Shown: positions 19,872 to 29,046 of the stretch, piece after piece | Position numbering within the stretch: position 1 is the stretch's first letter | Layout of the letters: each line of letters opens with the position of its first letter | Assembly (NCBI GenBank): GCA_024742665.1 | Contig: JANSYA010000007.1 | Coordinates: 1-64,000, forward strand | Length of the DNA: 64,000 bases | From: a bacterium | GTDB taxonomy: Bacteria > Spirochaetota > Leptospiria > Leptospirales > Leptonemataceae | Reading direction: 5' to 3' | Position numbers and translations under genes: made by a program | Notes under the pieces: model-generated | Told to the model about the DNA's origin: nothing | Database searches by the model: none | What the model saw: only the letters and a program-made list of their open reading frames with translations

Positions 19872-20411
19872 ATGCGCCCGGATGCACGCATGCATAAGAC
19901 GCCCCCCGATGGGTCCCGCGAGAAGATCCTGCCCCGCGTCGGCTGGCGGGAATGGGTGTCCCTGCCGGACCTGCCTATCGATTCGATCAAAGCGAAAGTC
20001 GATACCGGCGCGCACAATTCGTCATTGCACGCGCGGGATCTGGAGTTTTTTACCAGGCAGGTTCAGGGGCCGGGCGGTTTGCGAGAGCGCGAGTTTGTAC
20101 GCTTTGCGACGGATCCAAATCACCCCGGAGCGAGCGGGAAGCGCAAAGCCGGACAGGCTCCGGCGCCGGACGCGGCGGTCGTCACTGCCGAAGCGCTTGT
20201 ACTGGATCGCCGGGCCGTGCGCAGCTCAAGCGGCGAAAGCGAAGTTCGTCCGGTCATCTCCACACGGCTCCGGATCGGTGAATATGAATTTCCGATTGAA
20301 TTAAATTTGACCGATCGTGAAATGATGGGCTTCCGCCTGTTGATCGGCCGCCAATCGATTCACGGCCGCTTTTGGGTCGATCCGTCTGCTTCGTATCTGA
20401 TCGGGCGTTAG
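19872..20411 (+). CDS. RimK-associated retropepsin-like aspartic protease (ATP-dependent zinc protease family)
   Basis: This 179-residue protein carries WREWVSLPDLPIDSIKAKVD followed by TGAHNSSLHA, i.e. the Asp44-Thr-Gly of retropepsin folds, and MMGFRLLIGRQSIHGRF near the C-terminus. This is the family usually labelled 'ATP-dependent zinc protease' that co-occurs with RimK ATP-grasp ligases and an AstE-like hydrolase. Both of those partners occur further along this window (29043-33414). A likely role is trimming amino-acid tails added by RimK; that is inference. ATG 19890 is an alternative start. Confidence 0.82.
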   Translation: MRPDARMHKTPPDGSREKILPRVGWREWVSLPDLPIDSIKAKVDTGAHNSSLHARDLEFFTRQVQGPGGLREREFVRFATDPNHPGASGKRKAGQAPAPDAAVVTAEALVLDRRAVRSSSGESEVRPVISTRLRIGEYEFPIELNLTDREMMGFRLLIGRQSIHGRFWVDPSASYLIGR

Positions 20412-20500
20412 ACGGGCGATTCGTCGGAACCTTGAAAAAACCTCGAAGAATAATATTATTCAAGTGACCGCAGGCCGCCCGTGTGGAACTCTCCGGGTGC

Positions 20501-21988
20501 ATGCTCTTCGAAAAATACAAAACCGACGGCTTTTATGACGAAATGTTCGACGAAAGCGGCGGCGTTCGCGCCGGATACGGCAGCCTCGCTGATCGCCTGA
20601 ATGGATTGCCCGGCCGGGAGATCTTCCAACGCCAGGCGGCCGCCGACGCCGCGCTGCAAAGCCAGGGTATCACCTTCAGCGTATACCGCGAGGGCCGCGG
20701 TATCGACCAGACCTTCCCCTTCGATATCATCCCGCGCATCATCACCGGTGCGGAATGGGACCGAATCGCCGACGGATTGCGCCAGCGGATTCGCGCCTTA
20801 AACCTCTTCTTAAACGATATTTACAACGACGAAAAGATCATCAAGGCCGGCGTAATCCCCCGGGAACTGATCGTCGGCAGCCCGGGCTACCGCAAAGAAT
20901 GCATCGGCCTGCGACCGCCCCGGGACATCTGGTGTCACGTGACCGGCGTCGATTTGATCCGCCATTCCGACGGCCAGGTCTACGTGCTCGAAGACAATCT
21001 ACGCGTGCCGTCGGGAGTCGGTTATGTTCTCGGCAACCGCCAGATCATGAAGCGAACCTTCCCGGCCGTATTCGAAGCGCAGAAAGTCCGCCCGGTCGCC
21101 GACTATCCTTTGCACTTGCTCAAGATGCTGCAGTACATCGCTCCGGGCGCGGGCGAAGGGGCCACCGGCGGCGTTCTAACCCCGGGCATGTACAATTCCG
21201 CGTACTTCGAACATTCGTTTCTGGCGCAGCAGATGGGCGTCCAGTTGCTCGAAGGCGGCGACCTGGAAATGGCGAACGATCGGCTCATGATGCGCACGAC
21301 TCGCGGCCATGAACCGGTGGACGTTTTGTACCGGCGCATCGACGACGATTTTTTAGACCCGAAGGTCTTTCGCACGGACTCCGTGCTGGGCGTGCCGGGC
21401 ATTATGCAGGCGTATCGCGCGGGCAAAGTGGCCATCGCCAACGCTCCGGGCACGGGGGTCGCCGACGACAAAGTGATTTACGCGTACGTCCCCGAGATGA
21501 TCAAATTTTATCTGAACGAAGAAACCTTGCTGCCGAATGTGCCGACGTATTTGTGCTGGGATGAAACTCAGCTGGCGCACGTCCTGGCGAATATGGAAAG
21601 CCTGGTCGTGAAACCGGCGAATGAATCCGGCGGCTACGGCATCCTGATCGGGCCGGCGGCTTCGCGCAGCGAAATCGCCAGCTTCAAAGAACTCGTTCAA
21701 AAAAATCCGCGGGGCTATATCGCGCAGCCGGTCATGTCGCTTTCGCGCGTGCCGACGCTGATTCGAAAGCATCCTGAAGGCCGTCACGTGGACCTGCGTC
21801 CTTTCGTAATTTACGGCGAAGACATTTACGTAATGCCCGGAGGACTTTCGCGAGTGGCCCTCAAAAAAGGATCGTTGATCGTGAATTCGTCCCAGGGCGG
21901 CGGCAGCAAAGACACCTGGATCACCGACGCCGACGATGCCGGAGATCCGGGCGCGCCTGCGTCAGCGATCGTCGGAGAGGGGGAATAA
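20501..21988 (+). CDS. Circularly permuted ATP-grasp protein (DUF404/DUF407 type)
   Basis: This protein of 495 residues starts at ATG 20501; GTG 20483 is in frame but would add only six unsupported residues. The N-terminal FEKYKTDGFYDEMFD, the central NDIYNDEKII, VYVLEDNLRVPSGVGYVL and LVVKPANESGGYG segments are typical of the circularly permuted ATP-grasp family. It is thought to form an amide bond on an unknown peptide or amine substrate. It is the first gene of a conserved three-gene operon, with the alpha-E gene following after 3 bp and the transglutaminase-like gene 43 bp later. The family and operon are well supported; the product is unknown. Confidence 0.92.
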   Translation: MLFEKYKTDGFYDEMFDESGGVRAGYGSLADRLNGLPGREIFQRQAAADAALQSQGITFSVYREGRGIDQTFPFDIIPRIITGAEWDRIADGLRQRIRALNLFLNDIYNDEKIIKAGVIPRELIVGSPGYRKECIGLRPPRDIWCHVTGVDLIRHSDGQVYVLEDNLRVPSGVGYVLGNRQIMKRTFPAVFEAQKVRPVADYPLHLLKMLQYIAPGAGEGATGGVLTPGMYNSAYFEHSFLAQQMGVQLLEGGDLEMANDRLMMRTTRGHEPVDVLYRRIDDDFLDPKVFRTDSVLGVPGIMQAYRAGKVAIANAPGTGVADDKVIYAYVPEMIKFYLNEETLLPNVPTYLCWDETQLAHVLANMESLVVKPANESGGYGILIGPAASRSEIASFKELVQKNPRGYIAQPVMSLSRVPTLIRKHPEGRHVDLRPFVIYGEDIYVMPGGLSRVALKKGSLIVNSSQGGGSKDTWITDADDAGDPGAPASAIVGEGE

Positions 21989-21991
21989 TTT

Positions 21992-22945
21992 ATGTTAAGT
22001 CGCGTGGCGGATTCAATTTACTGGGCGTCTCGATACGTCGAACGGGCGGAAAACATGGCCCGCATCCTTGATGTAAACTTAAACATCGGCTTCGATTTGC
22101 CCGAGGGCCTGGAAGAACAGTGGGAGCCCCTCGTCCAGATCACAGGCGACCAGGCGTACTTCGAAGAACACTACCCGGCGCCCACGAAAAAGAACGTGAT
22201 TCAGTTTCTGGTCTTCGATCCGGACTATCCGAATTCGATCTTTTCGTGTATTCGGGCGGCCCGGGAAAACGCGCGGTCGGTACGCGAAATCATTTCGAGC
22301 GAAATGTGGCAGGTGCTGAATCGCATGTTTCGCCAGATCGACGAAGCGACGGCGGGCAAACTCGACGACCGGGATAACCCCACGGAATTCTTTCGCGTGA
22401 TCAAAGAAAACGCGCACCTGTACACCGGCGTCACCGACGCGACCTTTTCCCACGGCGAAGGCTGGCACTTCGGGAATATGGGGCGTTTTTTAGAACGCGC
22501 CGACCAGACCACGCGCATCATCGACATGAAGTACTTCTATCTATTGCCTGCGCCGGACCAGGTCGATACGCCGCTTGATCTCATGCAGTGGACCGCGCTG
22601 TTAAAGTCCGCGAGCGCTTTTGAAATGTACCGCAAAACCCACGGAGCCCTGCACATCCGGCGCATCGTGGATTTTCTATTGCTGAATCGCGACTTTCCCC
22701 GGGCGGTTTATAAGTGCATATCGGTCACCGAGAATTCCCTGGAAAAAATTCTGGGAGAATCCGCGAGCGAAAACAACCCGGCCCGCCGCGCCATCGGCCG
22801 CATCTTTTCCGAATTACGGTACGCTTCGATCGACGAAATTTTCGAAGTGGGCGTGCATGAGTACGTGGATCGCTTACAGGACAGCTTCAAAGACGCTTCC
22901 CTTGAAATCCGACGCGCGTTTTTCGAACCCGCCGGGGTCGGCTGA
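21992..22945 (+). CDS. Alpha-E domain protein (DUF403)
   Basis: This 317-residue all-helical protein begins with MLSRVADSIYWASRYVERAENMARILD, the hallmark N-terminus of the alpha-E family. It has no signal peptide or membrane helix. Members almost always sit between a circularly permuted ATP-grasp protein and a transglutaminase-like protein, as here. Biochemical function is not established; it probably acts with its neighbours in making or processing a peptide-type modification. The gene starts 3 bp after the ATP-grasp stop codon. Confidence 0.92.
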   Translation: MLSRVADSIYWASRYVERAENMARILDVNLNIGFDLPEGLEEQWEPLVQITGDQAYFEEHYPAPTKKNVIQFLVFDPDYPNSIFSCIRAARENARSVREIISSEMWQVLNRMFRQIDEATAGKLDDRDNPTEFFRVIKENAHLYTGVTDATFSHGEGWHFGNMGRFLERADQTTRIIDMKYFYLLPAPDQVDTPLDLMQWTALLKSASAFEMYRKTHGALHIRRIVDFLLLNRDFPRAVYKCISVTENSLEKILGESASENNPARRAIGRIFSELRYASIDEIFEVGVHEYVDRLQDSFKDASLEIRRAFFEPAGVG

Positions 22946-22988
22946 TGTTTCGCCGGCCGCACCGCGCGTCCCTCGATCCCCTCGCTCT

Positions 22989-23846
22989 ATGAAATTCGAA
23001 GTCCACCATCGCACGGAATACGTGTTTTCCGAACCCGTGTTCGCGGAGCCCCACGTCCTGCGTCTATCGCCGCGGCCGGATTTTTTCGCGCGAATTTCCT
23101 TCGAAGAGATGCGCGTCGACCCGCAACCCGCGGGAATCGCCCGGGTGCTGGATGAAAACGGCAATCGCGTCATCCAGATATGGTTTCACGAACAGATCGC
23201 CAGTCTGGTGTTCGAATCCAGGTTGAGCGTCGAGCTCTTTGACTATAATCCGTTCGCCACCCTGGTCGCGCCGCCGGACGCTTTGCGACTACCGATTCAC
23301 TACGCTACGAATATGGCGACGGCCCTGCAGCTGGAACGCGGTTCGGCGCCGGTCGATGCTTCTGTAAAAAAATTCGCCGAAGACCTCGCGCACTATACGA
23401 ACTACGATACCTTCGCCTTTCTCTCGGAAATGACGAGCGCGATTCAACGAAATTTTCAATACCAGATTCGCGAATACGGTTTGCCGCATACAGCCCTGCA
23501 AACTCTGAATCAGAACGCGGGGACCTGCCGCGATTTCACAGTGCTGTTTATCGAGGCCGCGCGCGCGATGGGACTGGCCGCCAGGTTCGTGAGCGGCTAC
23601 TCTCCGATTCTGGCGCAGCAGTCGGACGAAAGCGTCGGGCCGGCGGATTTACACGCCTGGGCGGAAGTCTTTTTGCCCGGCGCGGGCTGGCTGGGTTTTG
23701 ACCCCACTCTGGGCATCGCTTTGTGCGGAGGGCATCTGCCTCTGGCCGCCGCCCCCGAGCCGGCCGGCGCGGCGCCGGTCAGCGGTTCGTTTCGCGGTCG
23801 GGCACGAACGGAATTAAAGACGCAGCTGGCCTTTCACGAAATTTAG
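22989..23846 (+). CDS. Transglutaminase-like cysteine peptidase family protein
   Basis: This protein of 285 residues starts at ATG 22989; the longer frame from 22857 overlaps the alpha-E gene and is unnecessary. The N-terminal ~140 residues are the beta-rich domain typical of bacterial transglutaminase-like proteins (FEVHHRTEYVFSEPV). The catalytic triad is visible: Cys180 in NAGTCRDF, His in DLHAWAEV and Asp in GFDPTLG. No signal peptide is present, so it is probably cytoplasmic. It completes the ATP-grasp/alpha-E/transglutaminase operon and may hydrolyse or transfer the product of the ATP-grasp enzyme. Confidence 0.92.
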   Translation: MKFEVHHRTEYVFSEPVFAEPHVLRLSPRPDFFARISFEEMRVDPQPAGIARVLDENGNRVIQIWFHEQIASLVFESRLSVELFDYNPFATLVAPPDALRLPIHYATNMATALQLERGSAPVDASVKKFAEDLAHYTNYDTFAFLSEMTSAIQRNFQYQIREYGLPHTALQTLNQNAGTCRDFTVLFIEAARAMGLAARFVSGYSPILAQQSDESVGPADLHAWAEVFLPGAGWLGFDPTLGIALCGGHLPLAAAPEPAGAAPVSGSFRGRARTELKTQLAFHEI

Positions 23847-23888
23847 AATCGACGACTCAGCGAACAAAGAACCAAAGGTATTTATTCT

Positions 23889-25049
23889 ATGGATTGGATC
23901 GTATACTTCTGGCTCGCGGCGGGACTCGCCCTATTGATCATCGGTGCGGAGACGATGGTCCGCGGCGCGTCCAGCCTGGCCGCATGGATTGGAATCTCGC
24001 CCCTGGTCGTCGGCCTCACGATCGTCGCCTACGGCACCAGCGCGCCCGAACTCGCCGTAAGTTTGCAGGCCGCCGCGGCCGGCAACGGCCAGATCGTCCT
24101 TGGAAACGTCATCGGTTCTAATATCGTGAACGTGCTGTTGATTCTCGGCGCGTCCGCCCTGATCGTCCCCCTGGTCGTTGAACGCCGACTGGTGCGTTTG
24201 GAAGCTCCCCTGTTAATCGGCGTATCGGCTCTGACCTGGTTTTTCGCCGCCGACGGTCAGGTCGGGCGGATTGAGGGCCTGCTGCTTTTGACCGGCGCCG
24301 TATTGTACACCGGATTCATCGTCGTGCAAAGCCGCCAGGAAACCGCGGCCGGGCTTGCGTCGGGTGTGAGCGATCGTGATCGCGAAAACAATACTGATCA
24401 CGAAAACCAGAGCGCTGGCGAAAACGATCGTGATCGCGAAAGCAAAAACGAAAGCGCTGGCGAAAGCGATAGCGCTCCGATGCGCGGCGGCATAGCACTC
24501 CAGATCCTGCTCATACTGATCGGACTCGGACTGCTGGCGCTGGGCGCCCGCTGGTTAGTGGAAGGCGCGACGGCGATCGCCCGGGCGCTGGGTTTGAGCG
24601 ATTTATTGATCGGCCTGACCGTGATCGCGATCGGGACGTCGCTGCCGGAGCTCGCGACCTCGATCGTCGCCGCCCTGCGGGGGGAACGTGACCTGGCCGT
24701 CGGCAATATCATCGGCAGCAATCTGTTTAACATGTTATTCGTACTCGGCACAAGCGCTCTACTATTGCCGGTGCCGGTAAGTTTTCACGCGATCGCGATC
24801 GATCTTCCGATCATGTTCGCCGCCGCGCTCGCCTGCCTGCCGATCTTTTTTACGAATTATCGCATCGACCGCTGGGAAGGCGCGCTCTTTCTGGTATTTT
24901 ACGCGATGTATGTCGCCTATCTGATCGCTTCCGCCCGAAGCGCGGGGGATTGGATTTCACTCCAGACCTCGATTCTATTTTTCGTCGCGCCGATCACGGC
25001 GCTGGTCCTGATCGTCTCGTCGATTCATTCCTGGGGCAAAAAACTATAG
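23889..25049 (+). CDS. Calcium/sodium antiporter family protein (YrbG-like)
   Basis: This 386-residue membrane protein is made of two homologous halves, each with the alpha-repeat signature: YGTSAPELAVS...GNVIGSNIVNVLLILG in the first and IGTSLPELATS...GNIIGSNLFNMLFVLG in the second. It exchanges Ca2+ for Na+ or H+ at the inner membrane. The loop between the halves (about residues 160-200) is an unusual Asp/Glu/Asn/Arg-rich low-complexity insertion encoded by a DNA repeat. It lies 42 bp after the transglutaminase gene and may be co-transcribed. Confidence 0.92.
   Translation: MDWIVYFWLAAGLALLIIGAETMVRGASSLAAWIGISPLVVGLTIVAYGTSAPELAVSLQAAAAGNGQIVLGNVIGSNIVNVLLILGASALIVPLVVERRLVRLEAPLLIGVSALTWFFAADGQVGRIEGLLLLTGAVLYTGFIVVQSRQETAAGLASGVSDRDRENNTDHENQSAGENDRDRESKNESAGESDSAPMRGGIALQILLILIGLGLLALGARWLVEGATAIARALGLSDLLIGLTVIAIGTSLPELATSIVAALRGERDLAVGNIIGSNLFNMLFVLGTSALLLPVPVSFHAIAIDLPIMFAAALACLPIFFTNYRIDRWEGALFLVFYAMYVAYLIASARSAGDWISLQTSILFFVAPITALVLIVSSIHSWGKKL
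24371..24470 (+). repeat. Imperfect tandem repeat inside the antiporter gene
   Basis: CGATCGTGATCGCGAAA occurs at 24371 and again at 24425, a period of 54 bp; the second copy lacks about 12 bp. AGCGCTGGCGAAA also recurs. All changes keep the reading frame, so the repeat encodes a charged cytoplasmic loop of variable length. Confidence 0.7.
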
Positions 25050-25095
25050 GTCGCGAAGGCATCTCTGTTCGCTACGGCCCGCAGATCAATCTCGA

Positions 25096-26034
25096 CTAAT
25101 CCGCCGGCAGTCCCTGCGTGTGTTTGCCCTCCGACTTGTTGTTATAATATCGAGTCGTCGGATACGCGAAGTCGATATCCTGGTGGTTCGCGAATTCTTC
25201 GAGGACCGCTTCCCAAATTTGCTCTTCGCGCAGGCGGCGACGGCGGGGTTCGCAGAGAAAGCGCATAGTCAAAAGAACCCCGCTGTCCTCGACGCTGGTA
25301 TAAACGATCGGCGTCAATCGATTATAAAAGATTAGATACTTTTGCGAGGCCGAGCGAACCCGAACCTGGGCCGCTTCCGAAAGTTCCATGGCCGTCTCGT
25401 CTACGATCTTACGCAAAATCGTTTTCGCTTTGCGCCAGTCGCTTTCGAAGGTCAGGAGCACGGGGATTTCGCACCAGATGTAGGCGAAGCCGCTGAAAAA
25501 ATTTGCGATAGACTGAGTAAAAATTAATCCGTTGGGAATGTGAATGACTCGACCGGTGCTCTGATCCGCGCGCACCCAGTTGCCGATTTCGAGCAGGGTG
25601 AACTGAAAGATGCGCTGATCGATGACGTCGCCGGCGTTTTCTCCGATCTGAATTCGGTCGCCGATCCGAAAGGGTTTCCGCCATAATATAAACAACCAGC
25701 CGGCCAGATTTTTCAGAACATCCTGCAGAGCGATGGCGATACCGGCGGATAAAATTCCGAAATACGTGACAAGCGATTGGAATCCTTCGAACCAAATTCG
25801 CCCCACCGTGATAAAGATCAAGGCCACGAAGATATAACCGGAGCCTCGCGACCACTGGTAGCGCGCGGTGGGGTCGGTCGTACGACGCACGATAACGCGC
25901 AGGCTGATGCGACGAATCAACCAGAAGACGAACACCAAAGTCAAGGACTGGAAGATTTTCGTCTGGAACGCGGCTTCCAGGCCGAAAAAATGGGTAATCC
26001 ATCCTGATATGAGCTGCTGAATTGATTCGATCAT
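25096..26034 (-). CDS. MscS-family mechanosensitive channel
   Basis: This 312-residue protein has three to four membrane helices, then the pore-lining and beta-domain signature GILSAGIAIALQDVLKNLAGWLFI followed by FRIGDRIQIGENAGDVIDQ and VIHIPNGLIF. These are the canonical MscS TM3 and beta-domain segments. It would open under membrane tension and release solutes in hypo-osmotic shock. It is the last gene of the long minus-strand operon, 52 bp after mgtE. Confidence 0.9.
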   Translation of the reverse strand: MIESIQQLISGWITHFFGLEAAFQTKIFQSLTLVFVFWLIRRISLRVIVRRTTDPTARYQWSRGSGYIFVALIFITVGRIWFEGFQSLVTYFGILSAGIAIALQDVLKNLAGWLFILWRKPFRIGDRIQIGENAGDVIDQRIFQFTLLEIGNWVRADQSTGRVIHIPNGLIFTQSIANFFSGFAYIWCEIPVLLTFESDWRKAKTILRKIVDETAMELSEAAQVRVRSASQKYLIFYNRLTPIVYTSVEDSGVLLTMRFLCEPRRRRLREEQIWEAVLEEFANHQDIDFAYPTTRYYNNKSEGKHTQGLPAD

Positions 26035-26086
26035 GCTATTAAGACCTGCGCCGGCGAAGCCTGAACAACGCAGGTGAATCTTAAAC

Positions 26087-27403
26087 TTAGATATAGTTGA
26101 TCATAAGTTTCGCCAGTCCCAGAAAACTCAAGAAGCCGGCGATATCCGTCACAGTCGTGAGGATGATCGACGAAGACTGCGCGGGGTCCTGGCCCATCGC
26201 CTTGAGCACGGACGGGATCACCGCGCCGAAAAAGCCGGCGACGACCATCGAAAAAATCATCGCGGCGCCTATAATCGCCGCCAGCCCCGCCGAACCCATC
26301 CAGACGTAGGCGATGACAGAGGTGGTCAATGCGACGGCCAGGCCGTTTACGAAGGCGACGGCCATCTCTTTGCGCGCCATGCGAAACCAGTTCGAGCCTT
26401 TGATTTCTCGAAGTAGTAAACCGCGCATGGTTACGGCCAGAGCCTGGGAGCCCGTGTTGCCCGACTGTCCGGCGACGACCGGCAAAAATACGGCCAGGGC
26501 GGTGATCTGCGCGATTGTGGATTCGAAAAAGCCGACGACGGCGGCGGCCAGAAAGGCGGTCGCGAGATTGACTTCCAGCCAGGGCAGTCGCTTGCGCACC
26601 GCGAAGAGGACCGGCGAAAGGGCGCGCTCTTCGCGGCCGGCGCCGAACATCATCTGTAAGTCTTCGCTCGCGTCTTCCCGGGCGGCGTGGACCAGGGTAT
26701 CGTATCGGATCATGCCGACCAATCGCCCCTGGGCGTCGACGACCGGCAGCACCGCCATGCGACCGGTTTCGAAAACCTGCACGACGTCTTCGCGCTGGGC
26801 GAGATCCGGGATGCTGAGGATTTCGCCTTTGACCAGGTCGCGCATGAGCGTGCCCTTCGCGCTGGTCGCGACGTCCTGTAAAGACACGACGCCGACCAGG
26901 CGCCGCTCTTCGTCGACGATACAAATATCGATGACGTGTTTGTTCCGGCTTTTGCGAATGCGCTGGAGCACTTCGTCGACAGTCGCCCCCGGATGAAAGG
27001 ACGTCGCCGACGGATGCATGAGACTCCCCGCGGTATTTTCCGGATACAACAAGAGGTCGCGGATTTCGCGGGCCGCGCCGGGAGACAGACTCGCCAGGCG
27101 CTCTTCTCTACGAGCTTCCGGCAGGCGCGATAGAATCTCCGCGCAATCGTGGCTTTCCAGACGGCCGAAGATGCGGCGAAATTCTTCGCTCTCCAGATGC
27201 TCCGCAAGTTCTCCCGCCAGATCCGGATCAATCGCCAGCAGCAGCCGCGCGGCGACCGACGCGCTTTGATCGGCCAGGATTTGTTCCACGTCTGCGCGGG
27301 ATTCCGCGTGATCGAGAATGCGAGCGGCGTCGACCGGATGACCGGCCAGAAACTCCCGATTGAGTGCGCGCACGATATTGTCTGTAGTGATTTCCGTCGT
27401 CAT
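26087..27403 (-). CDS. mgtE: MgtE-type magnesium transporter
   Basis: This protein of 438 residues is the normal MgtE length. It has an N-terminal superhelical domain, a CBS pair (YPENTAGSLMHP...VVSLQDV and VLPVVDAQGRLVGMI) and five C-terminal membrane helices with the PVVAGQSGNTGSQALAVTMRG ion-pathway motif. It is a Mg2+-gated Mg2+ channel of the inner membrane. Its start overlaps the stop of the upstream MgtE-like regulatory gene by 4 bp, so the two are translationally coupled. Confidence 0.95.
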   Translation of the reverse strand: MTTEITTDNIVRALNREFLAGHPVDAARILDHAESRADVEQILADQSASVAARLLLAIDPDLAGELAEHLESEEFRRIFGRLESHDCAEILSRLPEARREERLASLSPGAAREIRDLLLYPENTAGSLMHPSATSFHPGATVDEVLQRIRKSRNKHVIDICIVDEERRLVGVVSLQDVATSAKGTLMRDLVKGEILSIPDLAQREDVVQVFETGRMAVLPVVDAQGRLVGMIRYDTLVHAAREDASEDLQMMFGAGREERALSPVLFAVRKRLPWLEVNLATAFLAAAVVGFFESTIAQITALAVFLPVVAGQSGNTGSQALAVTMRGLLLREIKGSNWFRMARKEMAVAFVNGLAVALTTSVIAYVWMGSAGLAAIIGAAMIFSMVVAGFFGAVIPSVLKAMGQDPAQSSSIILTTVTDIAGFLSFLGLAKLMINYI

Positions 27404-28236
27404 TCCGTTTTCCCTCTCAGCAGCGAGGCTCCTACGCCTTTCAACAGACCTGAAAATCCGATGCGATATAGATCGTCCATCGCCTCGACGGCCGTCTCCA
27501 GACCCGTATCGTTTTCTTTGCGGCGTCCGGCGACGCTCGCGATTACGACCGCATGTCGCAGAGCGCCGATGAATCCCTGGCTTTCATCGAAGACCGGCAG
27601 CTCGTGAAATCGCTCCCAATCCGAAAGTTGTAAGATATCTTCGGGCATCGAGTATCCCGGAATCGAATTCATGTCGGTCGCCATCAGCGACGCGATCGGA
27701 TCTTTGAGTCTGGCTCGAAAGATCCGCTGCAAAGGCACATAGCCAAGCAGTTTGTTATCGACATTTACGACGTAGACATTGGCCCCGACCTGGTCCGGAT
27801 GATTTCGCAGCCGCCGGATCGCCCGGCGCACGGAAATATCCGGCGGCAAAGTGCAGGCCTTTGGATTCGCAAGCGTTCCCGCCGCGCCGTCCGGATAACG
27901 CAAGCTGCGCCGTAGGATCTGCGCCGTCTCGCGTTTCATATGCGTCAGAATATTCTGGCGTCGTTCCCGCTCGTAGCGACGCAGGATTCCAGGCACGCCG
28001 CCCAGCGGCATCCGACCGAGATAGCCCGCGGCCTGCTCGACGCTGAGAGACTCCAGATATTGAAAAACCAGCGACGGATTCATGCGGGCGAGCACGGCGG
28101 CGACGGAATCTTCGGGCAGCTCCGCGAAGAGGGCGGCGATTTCGCCCGTGGGGTACGCCTCTAAAAGGCGGGCGGCGTCGACGGGATGAGACTTCATGAA
28201 CTCGATCGCCACGCTTTTTTTCGTATCGATAGACAT
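27400..28236 (-). CDS. MgtE-like intracellular domain and CBS pair without channel domain
   Basis: This 278-residue soluble protein resembles only the cytosolic half of MgtE: an N-terminal superhelix (FMKSHPVDAARLLEAYP, where MgtE has FLAGHPVDAARILDHAE) and a CBS pair (RYPDGAAGTLANP, NVDNKLLGYVPL). The membrane helices are absent and the C-terminus is only weakly hydrophobic. It lies directly after the MscS-like gene with no gap and overlaps mgtE by 4 bp. It probably arose by duplication of the mgtE sensor and could form mixed complexes or act as a separate Mg2+/nucleotide sensor; this is inference. Confidence 0.88.
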   Translation of the reverse strand: MSIDTKKSVAIEFMKSHPVDAARLLEAYPTGEIAALFAELPEDSVAAVLARMNPSLVFQYLESLSVEQAAGYLGRMPLGGVPGILRRYERERRQNILTHMKRETAQILRRSLRYPDGAAGTLANPKACTLPPDISVRRAIRRLRNHPDQVGANVYVVNVDNKLLGYVPLQRIFRARLKDPIASLMATDMNSIPGYSMPEDILQLSDWERFHELPVFDESQGFIGALRHAVVIASVAGRRKENDTGLETAVEAMDDLYRIGFSGLLKGVGASLLRGKTE

Positions 28237-29046
28237 CTATTCCTCCGGCAGCAGGACCGATTCGCACTGGCTGAATTTTCGCGCCGGGATATAGACGCTG
28301 CCCTCCGGTGTTTCGAGGGTCACCCCCGTCGCCGAAATACTCAGGATGCGACCGACATATGTTTCTACGCGAATCCGTTGCCCGACGCGATAGATTTTTT
28401 GAATGCTATAAGCCGCGAGAATATTGCTGACCTGCAAATTCGCGCCGAGGGCGAAGGCGAGCGCGCCGCCGAAGAGCAAAGCCCCCAGCACGACGATAAT
28501 CAAATTCGCGAGAAAGCCGACGTTGACTCCGGTCTGATCCGCGGCGATCAAAACCGTAATCACGAAGACCGTATAGAGGGCGGCGTTGCCCAACAACTCC
28601 GAACGGACCGCGCCGGTCGTCGCGGTCAGGGACGCGATCAAATCGCGCAGGAGGCGGCCGAGAATATAGCCCGCCAGTAAAATCAGAATCGTGCCGGTGA
28701 TGCGGGGCACGTGTTCGACGAAGCCCCGGCCCAGAAGCGAAAGCAAACGCAAACCCAGCGCTTCAGCGACGGCGGCGATCGTTACGCAAAAAATAATCCA
28801 GGAGATCGAATTGGCCACCAGATCCGAAGACCGGGCCAGGCGTCGCGGATCGATCCGCCCCCACGCGGGCAGCTTCGCGGCGCGAACGAAGAGGCGTCGG
28901 ATCAGTCCCCGGGTGATGCGAGCGACGACGAAGCCCGCGGCGAAAAGCAAGACCGCGCCCAAAAACCGCGGCAGGTTCGTGAACAGGACGTCCCCGAATT
29001 GTTGCAGGGTCGTGGCGAGGGCGGAACGGATCTCTTCAAACATCAC
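28237..29046 (-). CDS. MscS-like small-conductance channel with conserved TM-helix domain
   Basis: This 269-residue membrane protein has four or five hydrophobic helices. An N-terminal LPRFLGAVLLFAAGFVVARI repeat resembles the 'mechanosensitive ion channel, conserved TM helix' family and occurs again as VPRITGTILILLAGYILGRL. A GALLFGGALAFALGANLQVSNILAAYSI segment and a short beta-domain (VGQRIRVETYVGRILSIS) follow. It is probably a stress-gated channel; no ion-conducting data follow from sequence. Its start overlaps the RimK-TrkA_C gene by 4 bp and its stop abuts the MgtE-like regulator. Confidence 0.85.
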   Translation of the reverse strand: MMFEEIRSALATTLQQFGDVLFTNLPRFLGAVLLFAAGFVVARITRGLIRRLFVRAAKLPAWGRIDPRRLARSSDLVANSISWIIFCVTIAAVAEALGLRLLSLLGRGFVEHVPRITGTILILLAGYILGRLLRDLIASLTATTGAVRSELLGNAALYTVFVITVLIAADQTGVNVGFLANLIIVVLGALLFGGALAFALGANLQVSNILAAYSIQKIYRVGQRIRVETYVGRILSISATGVTLETPEGSVYIPARKFSQCESVLLPEE

